Of a stretch of 64,000 nt of DNA, positions 49,418 through 59,992 are shown piece by piece; positions within the stretch are counted from its first letter, which is position 1; the number at the start of each line of letters is the position of its first letter. Below the pieces are notes generated by a model. The model made no database searches. It was not told the DNA's origin and saw only the letters and a list, made by a program, of their open reading frames with translations. The stretch covers positions 14,132,875 to 14,196,874 of the forward strand of contig OZ234495.1 of assembly GCA_965153455.1 (NCBI GenBank), read 5' to 3'. The DNA is from Sphagnum compactum (taxonomy: Eukaryota > Bryophyta > Sphagnopsida > Sphagnales). The position numbers and the translations under genes were made by a program.

Positions 49418-50893
49418 CTAACACATATCACTATCTACAATCCCGTGTTTAGCGCGGTATGCAGCTGCTGCATTTGCAGCCTTTGCTGCATGACGAGCAG
49501 TGTACAAATGCCGGCGTTGCATCTCTACTTGAATTGCATTTGCAACAAACTTGGCCTTTGTCTGGTCCTGCACCCTGTAAACACCCAAAAATCACAAAAT
49601 TAACCCTAAACACACCTTGGATGAAATACAATAAAAAAATAATAAACATTACTTATTATTGTTTCTTACCTTCCATGAATCATTCTAGATTCATGAAAAT
49701 CCAAAACATCTCCCAGCTGTTTTTTCCGAGATGTTTTACAAGACTCTCGCTCCCAGTTCTTCACATCCCATGTCGTCTTTAATTCTCGTGCATATGCACA
49801 ACGGGTGGATCGGATCGTCCCCTGTAAGTCTTCATCCTTCTCCATTCGTACAATTGCATCTGGCGCCACACTGCCCACGCCCCAAGCATTAAGGCCCAAA
49901 ACCTTCAACAATTGTTCTTGGGCTAATCTAACCAAAGCAGGTTTTGGCAGTGGTGGACACTGTTTTGTAACAGCCACCAGGTGATTCCACTCGCGCTCTG
50001 CTTTGGCACGAGCACGACTAGCAACTTTCTGGTCATTCCTCCTTTGAATAGCCATCGCATTTCCCAAAATGCGAGCGTTCATCTTGGCATGGTCCTGATG
50101 TCGAGGACCTCCTGGAGCAGTTGAAGGCCTACCAGGTTTGGACTTTTCTGCCACCAAACCATGTGCCTCCTTCAGATGCTTGGTCAATAGCCATTTTGCA
50201 CAATATGCCACAGTGTAATTGCCGACTCTGCACTTTCATTTGGACCCGACCTTTGTCCATTCCTTATCCTTCCGAGCCAGATTAGGTGGACAAATAACTG
50301 CAGATGGTTGAGAAGCTTGCTCAGTTTCCAGTTCCGGACCTAAACCCAAAAACAGAAAGTTCAATAAACAAAATGCAGGTATTGCAAAACATCAAATCAC
50401 AAAATTACATATTACTTCTATAAACATGAACTGTTCTAAGGTATTGCAGTAAAAAAATTTTGACAAAAAAATTCCTGCACCATCCAACAAATGGAAGGTG
50501 CAGGTGCAATTAAATTTTGAGAAATTTGTACAATTTTATTAATTTGTAATTAATCTAATGTCCTATCTTCTAATGTCCACGAATTCTAAAGTAATCTATA
50601 CCAATGCTACCCTTTTGTTTCAATTGTGATAGAGCACAATTATGCTCACCAGTTTCCCGATCTAATGCAGCAATATTATCCTTAACAACAATTTGCTGGG
50701 CACCTCCCGCATCTGATGTGGTGACAATTTCCTGGGCACCTCCCGCATCTGATGTGGTGACAATTTCCTGGGCACCTCCCGCATTTGATGTGATGACAAT
50801 TTTTTGGGCACCTCCCGCATCTGATGTGGTGACAATTTCCTGGGCACCTCCCGCATCTGCTGCATCGCTTTTCTTTACTCTCCTCCTACCCAT
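49418..50893 (-). pseudogene. Three-exon zinc-finger-like gene with one nonsense codon
   Basis: Exons are 50893-50650, 50339-49670 and 49574-49418. The joins keep a single frame of 356 codons ending in TAG. Exon 1 encodes MGRRRVKKSDA and a Gly/Ala-rich repeat. Exon 2 has a finger-like block (C-x9-C-x6-HLKEAH), a GRPST linker and a long basic helical region. Exon 3 ends in an Ala-rich AAKAANAAAAYRAK helix. The frame is interrupted by TGA at 50238-50236, two codons before the finger's first Cys. The expected second Cys of a C-x2-C pair reads Gly. Everything else is open, so the loss is recent or the copy is read through. I do not know the family. It may be a host gene or part of a repeated gene carried by transposons. 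Confidence 0.6.
50690..50870 (-). repeat. 36-bp coding minisatellite in exon 1
   Basis: Five 36-bp units encode DAGGAQEIVTTS and close variants. Units are nearly identical, so copy number has changed recently. The frame is preserved because the unit is a multiple of three. Confidence 0.85.
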
Positions 50894-51009
50894 TATAACC
50901 TCCAACCCTAAACCAGTAGTTATTACCAATTATTAATTCTAATGAACAAAAGCACAAGCAACAACAAAGCAAAAAAAATAAATCGCCACTAGCAGCAAGA
51001 AAAAAGAAA

Positions 51010-51095
51010 AAAAAAAACGTTGCAACTTTGAGCTTTAGAAAATTGCAGCTTTGAGCTCGAAGCTTTAAACGTTGCAGCTTTGAGCTTTGAGGGTT
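51010..51095. repeat. Short tandem repeat, GCAGCTTTGAGCTTTA type
   Basis: Three units of about 25-30 bp are followed by GGGTTTAGGGTTT. The repeat is non-coding. Confidence 0.7.
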
Positions 51096-51099
51096 TAGG

Positions 51100-52735
51100 G
51101 TTTAAACCTCCAACCCTAAACAAAAGACCCAAATGATAATGTTGGAGAGTTTTCAGATGCAACAGTAAATAGGAAAAAGGGGAGACCCAAATGCTAAAAA
51201 CATAGAAAGAAACTGAGGAGCATTGTGAACACGATGGCAGTATCACACATTTGGTGAATTTCAACAGTAACAATATGGTAGTAACCAGTTATCATAACAT
51301 CCCCACAGAATTCATCAGCTCCCAGCTGTAGGTGAAGGCCAATGCCAGACATTAGTCAACATACTAAGTTTATGGCATTACTCTGGCAGTAATGGTAAGA
51401 CTCAACCATGATGACATGAAACAGACAAAAATCACAATGGAAACCATAAAGGAATGGGGAACACCAAGAGGAAGAAAAATGACAAAGGTAACTGTTGTGA
51501 ACCAAAACAAACATATCGAGAATGAATATGGTTGTGTCACTCACAAAGTTTCAGACCATCACCTCTAACATGAATCACAGGGACTAGCTGCAGTTTCTCC
51601 CCCAATCTGTTCATAGCTCTCAAGATTGGGTGTAAAATAGCATATAATGATCTGCAGCAAAAAAAAAAAAAAAAAAAACAAGAAGAGATGAAGAGAAGAG
51701 ACAGACAATGCTGAAAGCTTTGTAAGGATGTTTAGATGAGGAGAAAGGTTTCAAACTAATTATGCAGAACACTCTTGGAATGAAATTTAGATATGTTCAG
51801 AAGAATTGAGGACATTATACTTACAAATCAAGTCAACCTGAAAGAAATGAGAGATGACTATGTGAGAGATTCAGATGCAACATATCTATGAAATTACAGA
51901 GAACTGTTCAGAGAAACATTGTAAGCTAAGCATTGTTTCAGTTCCTGCAAAACCAGAACAAACATGACAAGGATGAGTCACATCCTCACTTTATTAATGT
52001 CAATCACAAAGATGTCTTGGTCATGAATGGTTGTGACTAGCTGCCATTAGTTCCACTGACTTCTTCAGCACCCCATGGTGGGTGTAGATAAGTATAAATA
52101 ATCTACTAAAACATTTGGGTAAACAGTTTTACAAGATGTTGTGTCCCTGAGTTTCTGATGAATTTCTGGAAGCAATGGGAAGACTCAGTCACAATGTTGG
52201 CTGACACTCAAGCATCATAGATAAATAAAAACATTTCAATGCATCAGAACATAAGCAAGCAAACAGGAAAAAGAGGAGACTTCTGCAAGACAAAACAAGA
52301 TAGTTCAAGTGAAATTGTGGCTGCTGATAGTACTGATGGAAAACCTGCCAAAGTACCAAAGCAGAGGCCTGATCCAAGGAGACCTTTTGTATCATCAATT
52401 GCTCAAAATAGAGTCAAGCTTTTGAAGAACTTTGGTGAAGTAACTAATCAAACTCCCTCCCAACCAGAGATTGAGTGCTTCTTTAGTCACTTCATGCCCA
52501 AAGTAAAAAAGAAAAAAAAAATTTGATGCAGCAGACAAGTGGAAGAATACAACAGCTCTGCAACATGGGGAACCAAGCAGGCATCCTGAGCATCAACTTT
52601 CTGCTGCCAAACACATTGAACCTTATGCTAGAAAACAAGTCAATCTGAATTATAGCAACTTGTGTTATTAATAACAGCCCATGCATGACCATGTAACCTC
52701 TCATGGAAAGGAAGTTTCTTTCATCTCTTTGTTTT
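51100..52735. other. Gene-like composition, one unassigned reading frame
   Basis: GC is higher than in the desert, yet no spliced gene could be built. A frame at 52239-52526 on the plus strand (95 codons, PKQRPDPRRPFVSSIAQNRV near the middle, Lys-rich end) looks coding-like but matches nothing I know. An A-run lies at 51660-51678. It may be a decayed gene. Confidence 0.3.
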
Positions 52736-52739
52736 GTCA

Positions 52740-53040
52740 ATACAGAAGCAAGCAAGCTCCGGAGAAGCTCCGAAGCTCCGGAGCTTGCTGCAGCGCTGCG
52801 GCAAGCTCCGGAGCTTGGAGCTTGCTGCAACGCTTCAGCAAGCTCCGGAGCTTGCGTTGCAGCAAAACGCTTACCTGGGTAAAAAAAATGAACATTGTAA
52901 TTTTAAAAAAATGTTTACCTGGGTCCTGCGTGGGTCCGGCTCCAGCCGCTCCAAGCTCCAAGCTCGTTCCAAGCTCCAAGCTCGTTCCCGCTCCAAGCCG
53001 GCTCCAAGCTCCAAGCTCGCTCCCGCTCAACGTCTCTGGA
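52740..53040. repeat. GC-rich block of nested AGCTCCGGAGCT palindromes
   Basis: The left half (to about 52860) repeats CAAGCTCCGGAGCTTG, a self-complementary 16-mer. The right half (52940-53025) repeats CTCCAAGCTC. Between them is an AT-rich spacer in which TTACCTGGGT occurs twice. Long overlapping frames on both strands are low-complexity by-products. Confidence 0.75.
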
Positions 53041-53228
53041 GCCAGGAGCTCTGGCGATGGAGTGAGGGGGGAAGGGTTGGTAGGTGGTAGGTAGGAGGGG
53101 GGAGGTAGGTGGTAGGTAGGACGGGGGAAAATTTTGGGGTAGAGAAGAGGTGGAAAAAAATTAAAAAATCCGGGCAGGGAGGATGGGATTTTCGTTCATC
53201 CGGAAAACGGCCTCAACGGGCTCATCCG

Positions 53229-53260
53229 CAACTGGTGCATTGGTGGCTGCTAATTCACTC
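53229..53260. repeat. Dispersed 32-bp repeat, copy 2 (inverted)
   Basis: Reverse complement of 43805-43836 with one difference. Like the first copy, it adjoins AGCCCACTTAGAG. Confidence 0.8.
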
Positions 53261-54522
53261 AAGCCCACTTAGAGTTCCCTATAATACACTAGATTTCCCG
53301 TATTTTCCCCTCATATAATATAGAAATGCTCAATTCCAAATTGAACACAACCTCTTGTGCAGTAGTGTACAACCAAAGCTGCAAGGATCCAATCGATCGA
53401 GGAGAGCGGATCTGATACGGCAACATGAATATACATAACAATATCTCATGACCATAAGATTGCCTTCTAAAAGGCAATAATTTATTATTATTATTATTAT
53501 TACCGTACCTGACATTTGATGTTTGGCATCAATTAATCATCCACAAAAGACATATATGGTTTGAGAAAGAAAAACAAACAACAATTTCATGCTGTTTCAA
53601 AACAAACTCGATGTCTGAACTCACTCATGGTGTCCTACTTAGAACAAGGACCCCAAGTTTTGCTTCCAAATTGTAGAACTAACTAGTGGGATTTGTACAC
53701 AGACTACATGAACTTTCTAGATCTAGTCTTACTGTCAAACATTTGATAGATTTGAAATGGGGCGAGTGGAGTCTGGATATGTGTGGCGCAAGCGTCCATG
53801 GAATTTATCCTTTAATAAATAAATAACTAAATAAATAAATCCATGTATTCCGTGATTTCTATTGTTGATCTTTTAAGGTGTAAAAGACCTCCTTGGATTT
53901 TGACAAATTGTTTCCTACGATATTTGGTAGGTAATCCCATTGGGTTTCATAGGACAAATTTTTTAAAAAAGAAGTCATGCCTGATCTTTATATGCTTGGT
54001 AAAGCCCTCGGTTGTTTACCTCAATATATCCTCAATCCTTCCATGGTTGGGAGAAGTATTTTAGGGTTGGGGAATTTTTTTATTCACACTTGTACTTATT
54101 TCTACCACATATACAAATAAATGAATATATAAATAAATATGTAGTCACCTTTTTCCTAAGTTAGAGCTTGATGAAACAATTACGGTACCGTAGTATGTAC
54201 CTTGGCCACTTCGACACATGTTTGTCTAATAATACATAATAATTAATTTTGAGAATTCCATTTCAACATCTGATATATTCCTAAATATTTTATCAGATTC
54301 TTTATTTTCTTTCAGAATTTTATTTTTTCTGAAAGAAAAATAATTTAAAATAATAATAATTTCAACTTTTCTGAAAATAAAATAAGTGGTGTAGTAGAAC
54401 TGGCCCACCAGGTAGCTACTAAACTACTACAGTAAACATATCATCTCTACTATTTCCTCTTTAGGCTAGTAATAAGAGCATTTCCACCAGAAAACAATTT
54501 CATGGCATGTACACAGTAGGGT

Positions 54523-54589
54523 ACTTTAGATGAAGTATAGCCATTAAAGTATAGCTATTAATTTTAATGGCTATAACTTCATCCAAAGT
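54523..54589. repeat. Hairpin with 24-25-nt arms, MITE-like
   Basis: ACTTTAGATGAAGTATAGCC and its near-exact complement (one mismatch, one bulge) flank an 18-nt loop. A GAGCATTTCCACCAG word 45 bases to the left is the usual end of a plant MITE. The far end could not be found. Confidence 0.7.
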
Positions 54590-55163
54590 TTATAATTTTG
54601 TGGGAAAAAAAGGCACTGTGATACTTTCACTACCATGGAAACTGGATGAGAGGAAAACTTGTGGGTGGGTGGGTGGAGGAGATTTCTGGTACAAGTTTTA
54701 CAATATAGAACAAAGCTCCAGAAAATTTTATAAACTGACCAGAGGGAGAGTCTCTCACTCCAGGCTCTCATATAATTACATCATCATCTTTGTGATGAGT
54801 CTATGTTACCTATAGTGCAAGATCAGCCTCTCTCTACTCTCCCATCATGTATAAGTAGTTGTTTTTTACAAAGATGATGAATATCTTCACTAAAACATCT
54901 GGGTAGCCTACACAAAAAGGGGGGGAAAAAAGAAGAAAAAAGAAGAAGAAAAATGGAATTTTCACCCAAAAACAAATAAATTCTAGACTAACCCCACCCC
55001 CCAAAGTCTAGGTCACAAGAAAGAATAAGAGGAAATTAATTGGACATGAAAATGAGTGAAAATTACAGTCTAATTAATTAAGTAAAGGCTGAAAATTAAA
55101 TCTTCACCCAGACAAAAAGTCTAGACTACAAAAAATATATATAATAAAAAAGGATGATATTCA

Positions 55164-55188
55164 CCCCCCCCCCCCCCCCCCCCCCCCC
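55164..55188. repeat. Poly(C) run of about 25
   Basis: An uninterrupted C tract lies about 130 bases downstream of the PUB stop codon. Its length in an assembly is unreliable. Confidence 0.85.
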
Positions 55189-55315
55189 AAGGTCTCTAGA
55201 GTCTAGAGACTATCTACTACTACCCAAAAAAGGGCAAAAAAAAGAAGAGTTGTAAATGGAAAGAAAGAAATTAGTGGTAGTAATAAAAAAAAAAATTATA
55301 TTGCTGCAAGTTTAA

Positions 55316-56932
55316 TTAAGAATTATGAATTAAGTAAGGGCCTGTTATGGTTCCAAGTTGAGAGCTTAGGTCACATAATATTGTTGGTGTTGGTGTTGTT
55401 TGTGCAGAAGTGGTGGAGTGATGAGAATGGTAGTAATTCCAACTGGTTTGCTGCAAAAGCTTCAGGAGCTCACGAGCTTTCACCCTAGTCCCTGGAGAGC
55501 AGTCCAACTGTAGGAGCAAGAGCAAAGCAGCAAAAGCTCCTGACTGTTGAGCAGCCAGTAGACAGTCTGAAGAAGAAGAAGAAGAAGAAGAAGCACCAGC
55601 ACCACCTTTGCTGCAAACCCACCACAGAATTGCAACACTGAGCTCGGTAGCTAAGCTGGAAACAGTGTGGAGATGGTGTACAAGAGCTGCCATGGCAAGT
55701 GCATGATCAGCAACTGCTGCTCTTCCTTCTGCTGTGCTGCACACAAGCTCCAAAACTCCTAAAGCTAGCTCTTGTACTGCATTGCTGCTGCTGCTCTTGC
55801 TGTTCTTGTTGCTGTTGCTGCTTCTTCTTGGACCTCTTCCACTGGTTGCTGCTGCTGCTGCTGCAGCATCTGGGAGAAGCTCTATGAGCAATGGAACCAC
55901 TCCTACCTCCACTAGCTTGATTCTATTTCTCCTTGCAGCTATGCAGAGAGTAAGCATGGCCTTCAAACTTGCTCTTATGGCTTTGGGATATAAATCCTCT
56001 CGTAATAGCTTGGTTAGTGCTTCCAGTACTCCCGGTGGTATCTGTACTCCCAGGTTGTTGTTGTTGTTGTTGTTGTTGTTGCCGTGTGAGGAGTACTCCC
56101 TTCTTTGATCTGCTTCCGTCGATGGCGCCGCAGCAGCCATGATTCCTGCCAAAATGGTTGCAGCATTTACCTTGGCTTCTAAGCTTCTTCCCTTGCACAA
56201 AAACCAAGCTATGGCTGTAACCGACCTCGGGGTTAGAAGCTCTGATCGTGGCCGGTTTGATCTAGTACTGTTTGCTACAGCTCCCTGCACATCAAGGAGT
56301 GCAAGAACGGCCAGAGCTTCTTCACAAGCTGCCTCTAATTTCCTATGATACAGCACCAGATCTAGTCCAGCTGTAGCAGCAGCAGCACCGTCTTGTAGAG
56401 GTGCAGGCGCAGGCAGCGGCATTGGGAGTTCTTCCACAGCTGCTGCTGCTGCTGCACTAGTAGTGATCATGGAAGCCAGTACTGAGACGGCATCGGAATC
56501 TTCCATACATTTGCGGTTCCTCTCACTCTCCCGAGCTAGAGATCTCATGTTTTTGAGAATAGGCAAAGGATCCATGAGCTGCTGCCGCGAGGTACAGCTA
56601 GTCTGAACTAGTAACTCCTCAAGGATTGCCGCCATTGTGTCGGCAGTGAGAGGCAGTTTGGGAGTTGGGATTGGCGCCATACCCAAAGCCGATCCGTGAG
56701 CTTCACACCAGTTCTGGATGAGCCGCCGTAGTGTGTGGTTGGGTACTAGCTCCAAGGACGAAAGCTTTTGCATGGTGGCCGGGCATGTATGGTTGCCCGC
56801 TTCCAGCCATGGTTCGATGCTGCTCCGCTCGTAGCTTTGCCCCGTGCTCAACACTACCGGATCCCTCATGAGCTCCAGAGAAATCGGGCACTTGAAAAGC
56901 GGCGGCACAGCTGCTCCTACTACTAAGTCCAT
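55316..56932 (-). CDS. U-box/ARM-repeat E3 ubiquitin ligase (plant PUB)
   Basis: This intronless gene encodes 538 residues from the ATG at 56932 (MDLVVGAAVPP); a frame extension to 56953 has only TTG as a start. Residues about 11-85 form a U-box: FKCPISLELMRDPVVLSTGQ, then a YERSSIEPWL block and NHTLRRLIQNWC. The U-box folds like a RING without zinc and binds an E2 enzyme. The rest, after an IPTPKLP linker, is helical and Leu-rich as in ARM repeats, which usually bind the substrate. Asn, Ser and Ala runs, coded by trinucleotide repeats, interrupt it. Order, length and the NHTLRRLIQ/IPTPK motifs resemble the PUB25/PUB26 type, known for stress and immune signalling in Arabidopsis; the role here is inference. 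Confidence 0.95.
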   Translation of the reverse strand: MDLVVGAAVPPLFKCPISLELMRDPVVLSTGQSYERSSIEPWLEAGNHTCPATMQKLSSLELVPNHTLRRLIQNWCEAHGSALGMAPIPTPKLPLTADTMAAILEELLVQTSCTSRQQLMDPLPILKNMRSLARESERNRKCMEDSDAVSVLASMITTSAAAAAAVEELPMPLPAPAPLQDGAAAATAGLDLVLYHRKLEAACEEALAVLALLDVQGAVANSTRSNRPRSELLTPRSVTAIAWFLCKGRSLEAKVNAATILAGIMAAAAPSTEADQRREYSSHGNNNNNNNNNLGVQIPPGVLEALTKLLREDLYPKAIRASLKAMLTLCIAARRNRIKLVEVGVVPLLIELLPDAAAAAAATSGRGPRRSSNSNKNSKSSSSNAVQELALGVLELVCSTAEGRAAVADHALAMAALVHHLHTVSSLATELSVAILWWVCSKGGAGASSSSSSSSDCLLAAQQSGAFAALLLLLQLDCSPGTRVKARELLKLLQQTSWNYYHSHHSTTSAQTTPTPTILCDLSSQLGTITGPYLIHNS

Positions 56933-57065
56933 CGATAATCCCTCCACCCACAATGCTCAAATTTTACTCACAACCCAAGAAGAAGAAGAAGAAACAAAAA
57001 CACGAAATGAAAAAATTCTACTTCTTCAACTCCTATAATTATACAACTCCACAAATTCTAAAGAA

Positions 57066-57403
57066 GAAACAGGCAAGAAAATGCAAATTCTTCTTCAAAA
57101 CAAAACAGGTTACTTTGATTCTGCAAAAACCTATGTCGATTTCTCTCTCAACTGGACATTCTAGTAGGGGGGAATGAATGGCCAGCTTATTTTTCCAGTC
57201 AATCAATGAACTACCAAAAAACCAGTTAGATCAAAAGAAACAGGCAAGAAAATAATGCAAATTCTTCTCCAAAACAAGAAGGGCTATGTCGATTCTGCAA
57301 AAACCTATGTCGATTTCTCAACTGGACATTTACAGTAGGTGGAATTAATGGCAAGCTTATTTTCTTCAGTCAGTCTATGAACTACCAAAAACCTAGATCA
57401 GAA
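57066..57403. repeat. Tandem duplication upstream of the PUB gene
   Basis: Two copies of about 170 bp (57066-57236 and 57237-57403) begin AAACAGGCAAGAAAAT and share TATGTCGATTTCTC and CAACTGGACATT. A third copy starts at 57404 and stops after about 20 bases. They lie 130-470 bases above the PUB start codon, in its leader or promoter. Confidence 0.9.
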
Positions 57404-57419
57404 GAAGCAGGCAAAGAAA

Positions 57420-58220
57420 ATGGTCATGACAAATGGATCAAGCACAAAGATGGCAGGAGGAGGAGGTGCTGAAGTGCCGAAAGAAGCTAAGAAGAAAGCA
57501 GAAAATGGGGGGTAGGTTTGGGGGGGGTGGGGTGCAATCTTGAGATCGATCATATGAGACAGCGGTGGAGGAAGGAAGGAAGGAAGGACGAAGAAGAGGA
57601 GACATGGGGTACTAATGTAAACAAAGACAGTACTGGATCGATCGATTGGGTCCATTGATATTCATCCCATGGGGATCGATATCGATGGATCGCTTCTTGT
57701 ACAAGAGTCAAAGACGAAGAAGAAGAAGAAGAAGAGACAAAAAACGAAACAAGAAAAAAAATGGCAGGAAAGACTAGAGATCGAGTCAAAAGCGCAGCGG
57801 CGAAGAAGAATATCCAGAGACAACAATGACAGTGGAGGAAGAGGACGACGACGACTCTCTGAAACCGCATCTATGACCCAATCATTTACCCTCCTCCTCC
57901 TCCTCCTTTTCGTTGGAAGGATGTTTGGATGAATGGAAGGATGGATGGATGAATGGATGGTGAGTGACTGAAATTGTATTTCTTTACAAATAACAGACAA
58001 TTCTTTTTAGAGCATGCCCCTCTGTAGCAGTAAAATTGGCCTTTACACTACATTTTGGATGAAGATTTACAGCGGAAAAGACAACAGTGTGAATCTTCTT
58101 TTTGGCTGTGTGGATGGACGGATGAATGTATATAAGGTTGAGGGGCTGGGTGTATGGATAGTGAGTGAAATTGTATGGATAGTGAGTGAAATTGTAATTA
58201 GAGATTGGGTGAGTAATGGT
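57420..58220. other. Promoter side of the PUB gene, low-complexity
   Basis: GGAAGGAAGGAA (57570), GAAGAAGAA (57715) and GGATGGATGGATG (57935) tracts, plus GC-rich stretches. The frames on both strands are low-complexity. No second gene is seen. Confidence 0.4.
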
Positions 58221-58224
58221 AAGT

Positions 58225-58395
58225 GAGAATATACTTACCAGAGGGCAGACCCAACTAACAAGTTAAGCCTGGTGGCGGAGGCTCCACAAGGCTTTCGCAC
58301 CTGCACACCAGTGGGGTTTGAACACAGAACCTTTTTTTTGAGGTCCCAAGGGGCTTGAGACAGGGGCTAGATCACCGAGCCATCAACCCTGGGGT
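58225..58395 (-). mobile_element. tRNA-derived SINE
   Basis: On the minus strand an A-box (TGGCTCGGTGAT, 58382-58371) and a B-box (GTTCAAACCCC, 58323-58313) are correctly ordered, about 50 bases apart, as in RNA polymerase III internal promoters. The distance and lack of a clover-leaf argue against a real tRNA gene. A run of A/T breaks the spacer. The tail after the tRNA-like head reaches about 58225 and has no clear poly(A) end. Confidence 0.65.
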
Positions 58396-58399
58396 ATGT

Positions 58400-59990
58400 A
58401 ATTATTTGTAGAGCAATTTTCAGGTATAATTTACTTGATTTTGGAGTTCTTCTGGGTTCTGATGTAACTGGGTTCATATCTCACTGAGTCATACACTCTA
58501 TCCTAATCTGAAGGAAGGAATGTAGTTTGTTTGTTTTGTTTGTTTGTTTTGTTGTATTGAGACGTCCCCAAAACCATCCGGCCCTGGGCTGTATTCTTTG
58601 GTGCAGCTGGAAAGTCATCCAAGTGGGTGGACCGAAGTGGTTTCATTATGTTGGTGTTCACCAGTCCAAGCTTTTTTAATAATCCTCGGGTAGGTTTTTT
58701 CCAACTTTTTGTGGGGGATTGCACATGTTATCAATATCAAAAACAAAATTCAGAAATTTTTGGGTAATAACTGTCAGTTATACATTGATTACAAGGTTTT
58801 ACTTTTTTTTTATAAAACAGCTTTTTTGTTGAATTTTTTTTAATTGTTAATATTTAAATATTGATAACCTACTTGGATGATAATTGGGTCATCCAGGTAG
58901 GTCATTGAATTTTGAAAATTCAATACCAGGCAGTTATCAATTTAATTGATTATTAAAAAAAATCAAGAACCGTTCCATAGGTAATTAATAATTGGCTTGA
59001 TAACCGGGTTCCAAACTCAATAATCAGCCAACACTGGTTCAGACCTGGTGTGCCAAAGTTTACTGACTTTTGAATATTTTCATCATTAAAAAATGAATCA
59101 AAATTTCAATTTGAAATTTTAGGGAGATTGCGGGGTGCACTCTTGGTACCCTTGGAAAGCCCTTGATGAATACTGGGGTTCACGAAGGCGATTGCGTAAA
59201 TTTGAGACTTATCATGCAAGGATTACTGAAATTTGAATAAGTTTTGTCATTGAGAATTCAACAAAATTGACAAATCATTTGTCGAGGGAAAATTATACTT
59301 TGTAAAAGTACATTAAAACATGTGCTCAATGGCACAAGCTACACTACTAGTCCCTTTAAACAAACAAAGGGTGAGGCTCAACCCCATTGAGGGCATTATG
59401 GTCATAGTAAGTAAGCTCTTTATACCCAAAGGGTAGTTTAGAATCTAGATCAATGTTGTCTTGTTCTTAATTTCAAAAGGAACATTCGATCCGAATGATT
59501 TATTTATTTATGAATTTTTTATGGAACTTTTGGTCATGATGAACATGAAGTGGGGATGAAGGCTCTATCTAGCCTACCTAGAAGTCGTTTATGCCAACAA
59601 TTAATCGGAGCTTGCATTATTAACTTTTGACCCTATTTCCTTGGATTATCTAACACTTGATCAAATGACATATATTTAGGATCATCATGTATTAATTTAT
59701 TGGTATTGCTTTAAACACATGCCTACTATGGACAACCTTTGCCTTGGGAAGGGTTGTTGCACCAACTAGTTACCAAATACCATGTGCGTATATATAATAA
59801 GAGGTCAAGTACATTGAGGAGGGCTGAAAGACAATGGTATCCCTTTTACAACACTCGGGAATGAATATACACCTCCAAAAGGAGGAGAGGCATTGGCTGT
59901 TGTTGTGAAAAGCAATTATATGTACATTGAGTTGCCCAAATTAAGTATCTTTTTTTCCCTCTTTTTGGGAACTTTATAAGTAAATACTAA
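58400..59990. other. Intergenic DNA with decayed repeats
   Basis: No gene is seen. Near 58990-59035 the sequence runs GATAACCGGGTTCC to AGCCAACACTG, like the right end of another hAT-type element, but I found no matching left end. Coding-like fragments on the plus strand at 59290-59930 are full of stops. Confidence 0.4.
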
Positions 59991-59992
59991 AC

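Larger units (their letters stand above)
53300..55310. other. Intergenic DNA between the GC-rich block and the PUB gene
   Basis: No gene is seen. It contains a (TTA)n run near 53486, hairpin-prone AT DNA at 54300-54390, a MITE-like hairpin at 54523-54589, and A- and C-homopolymers near 54920-55190. The part next to 55310 is probably the 3' flank of the PUB gene. Confidence 0.45.

Noticed and set aside
58313-58382. Functional tRNA gene
   Set aside because: A- and B-boxes are present but there is no clover-leaf or anticodon arm, and an A/T run breaks the body.
58720-59035. Third hAT-like element ending at AGCCAACACTG
   Set aside because: Only one plausible end. The best left candidate (CACATGTTATCAATATC) pairs poorly and no 8-bp duplication is present.
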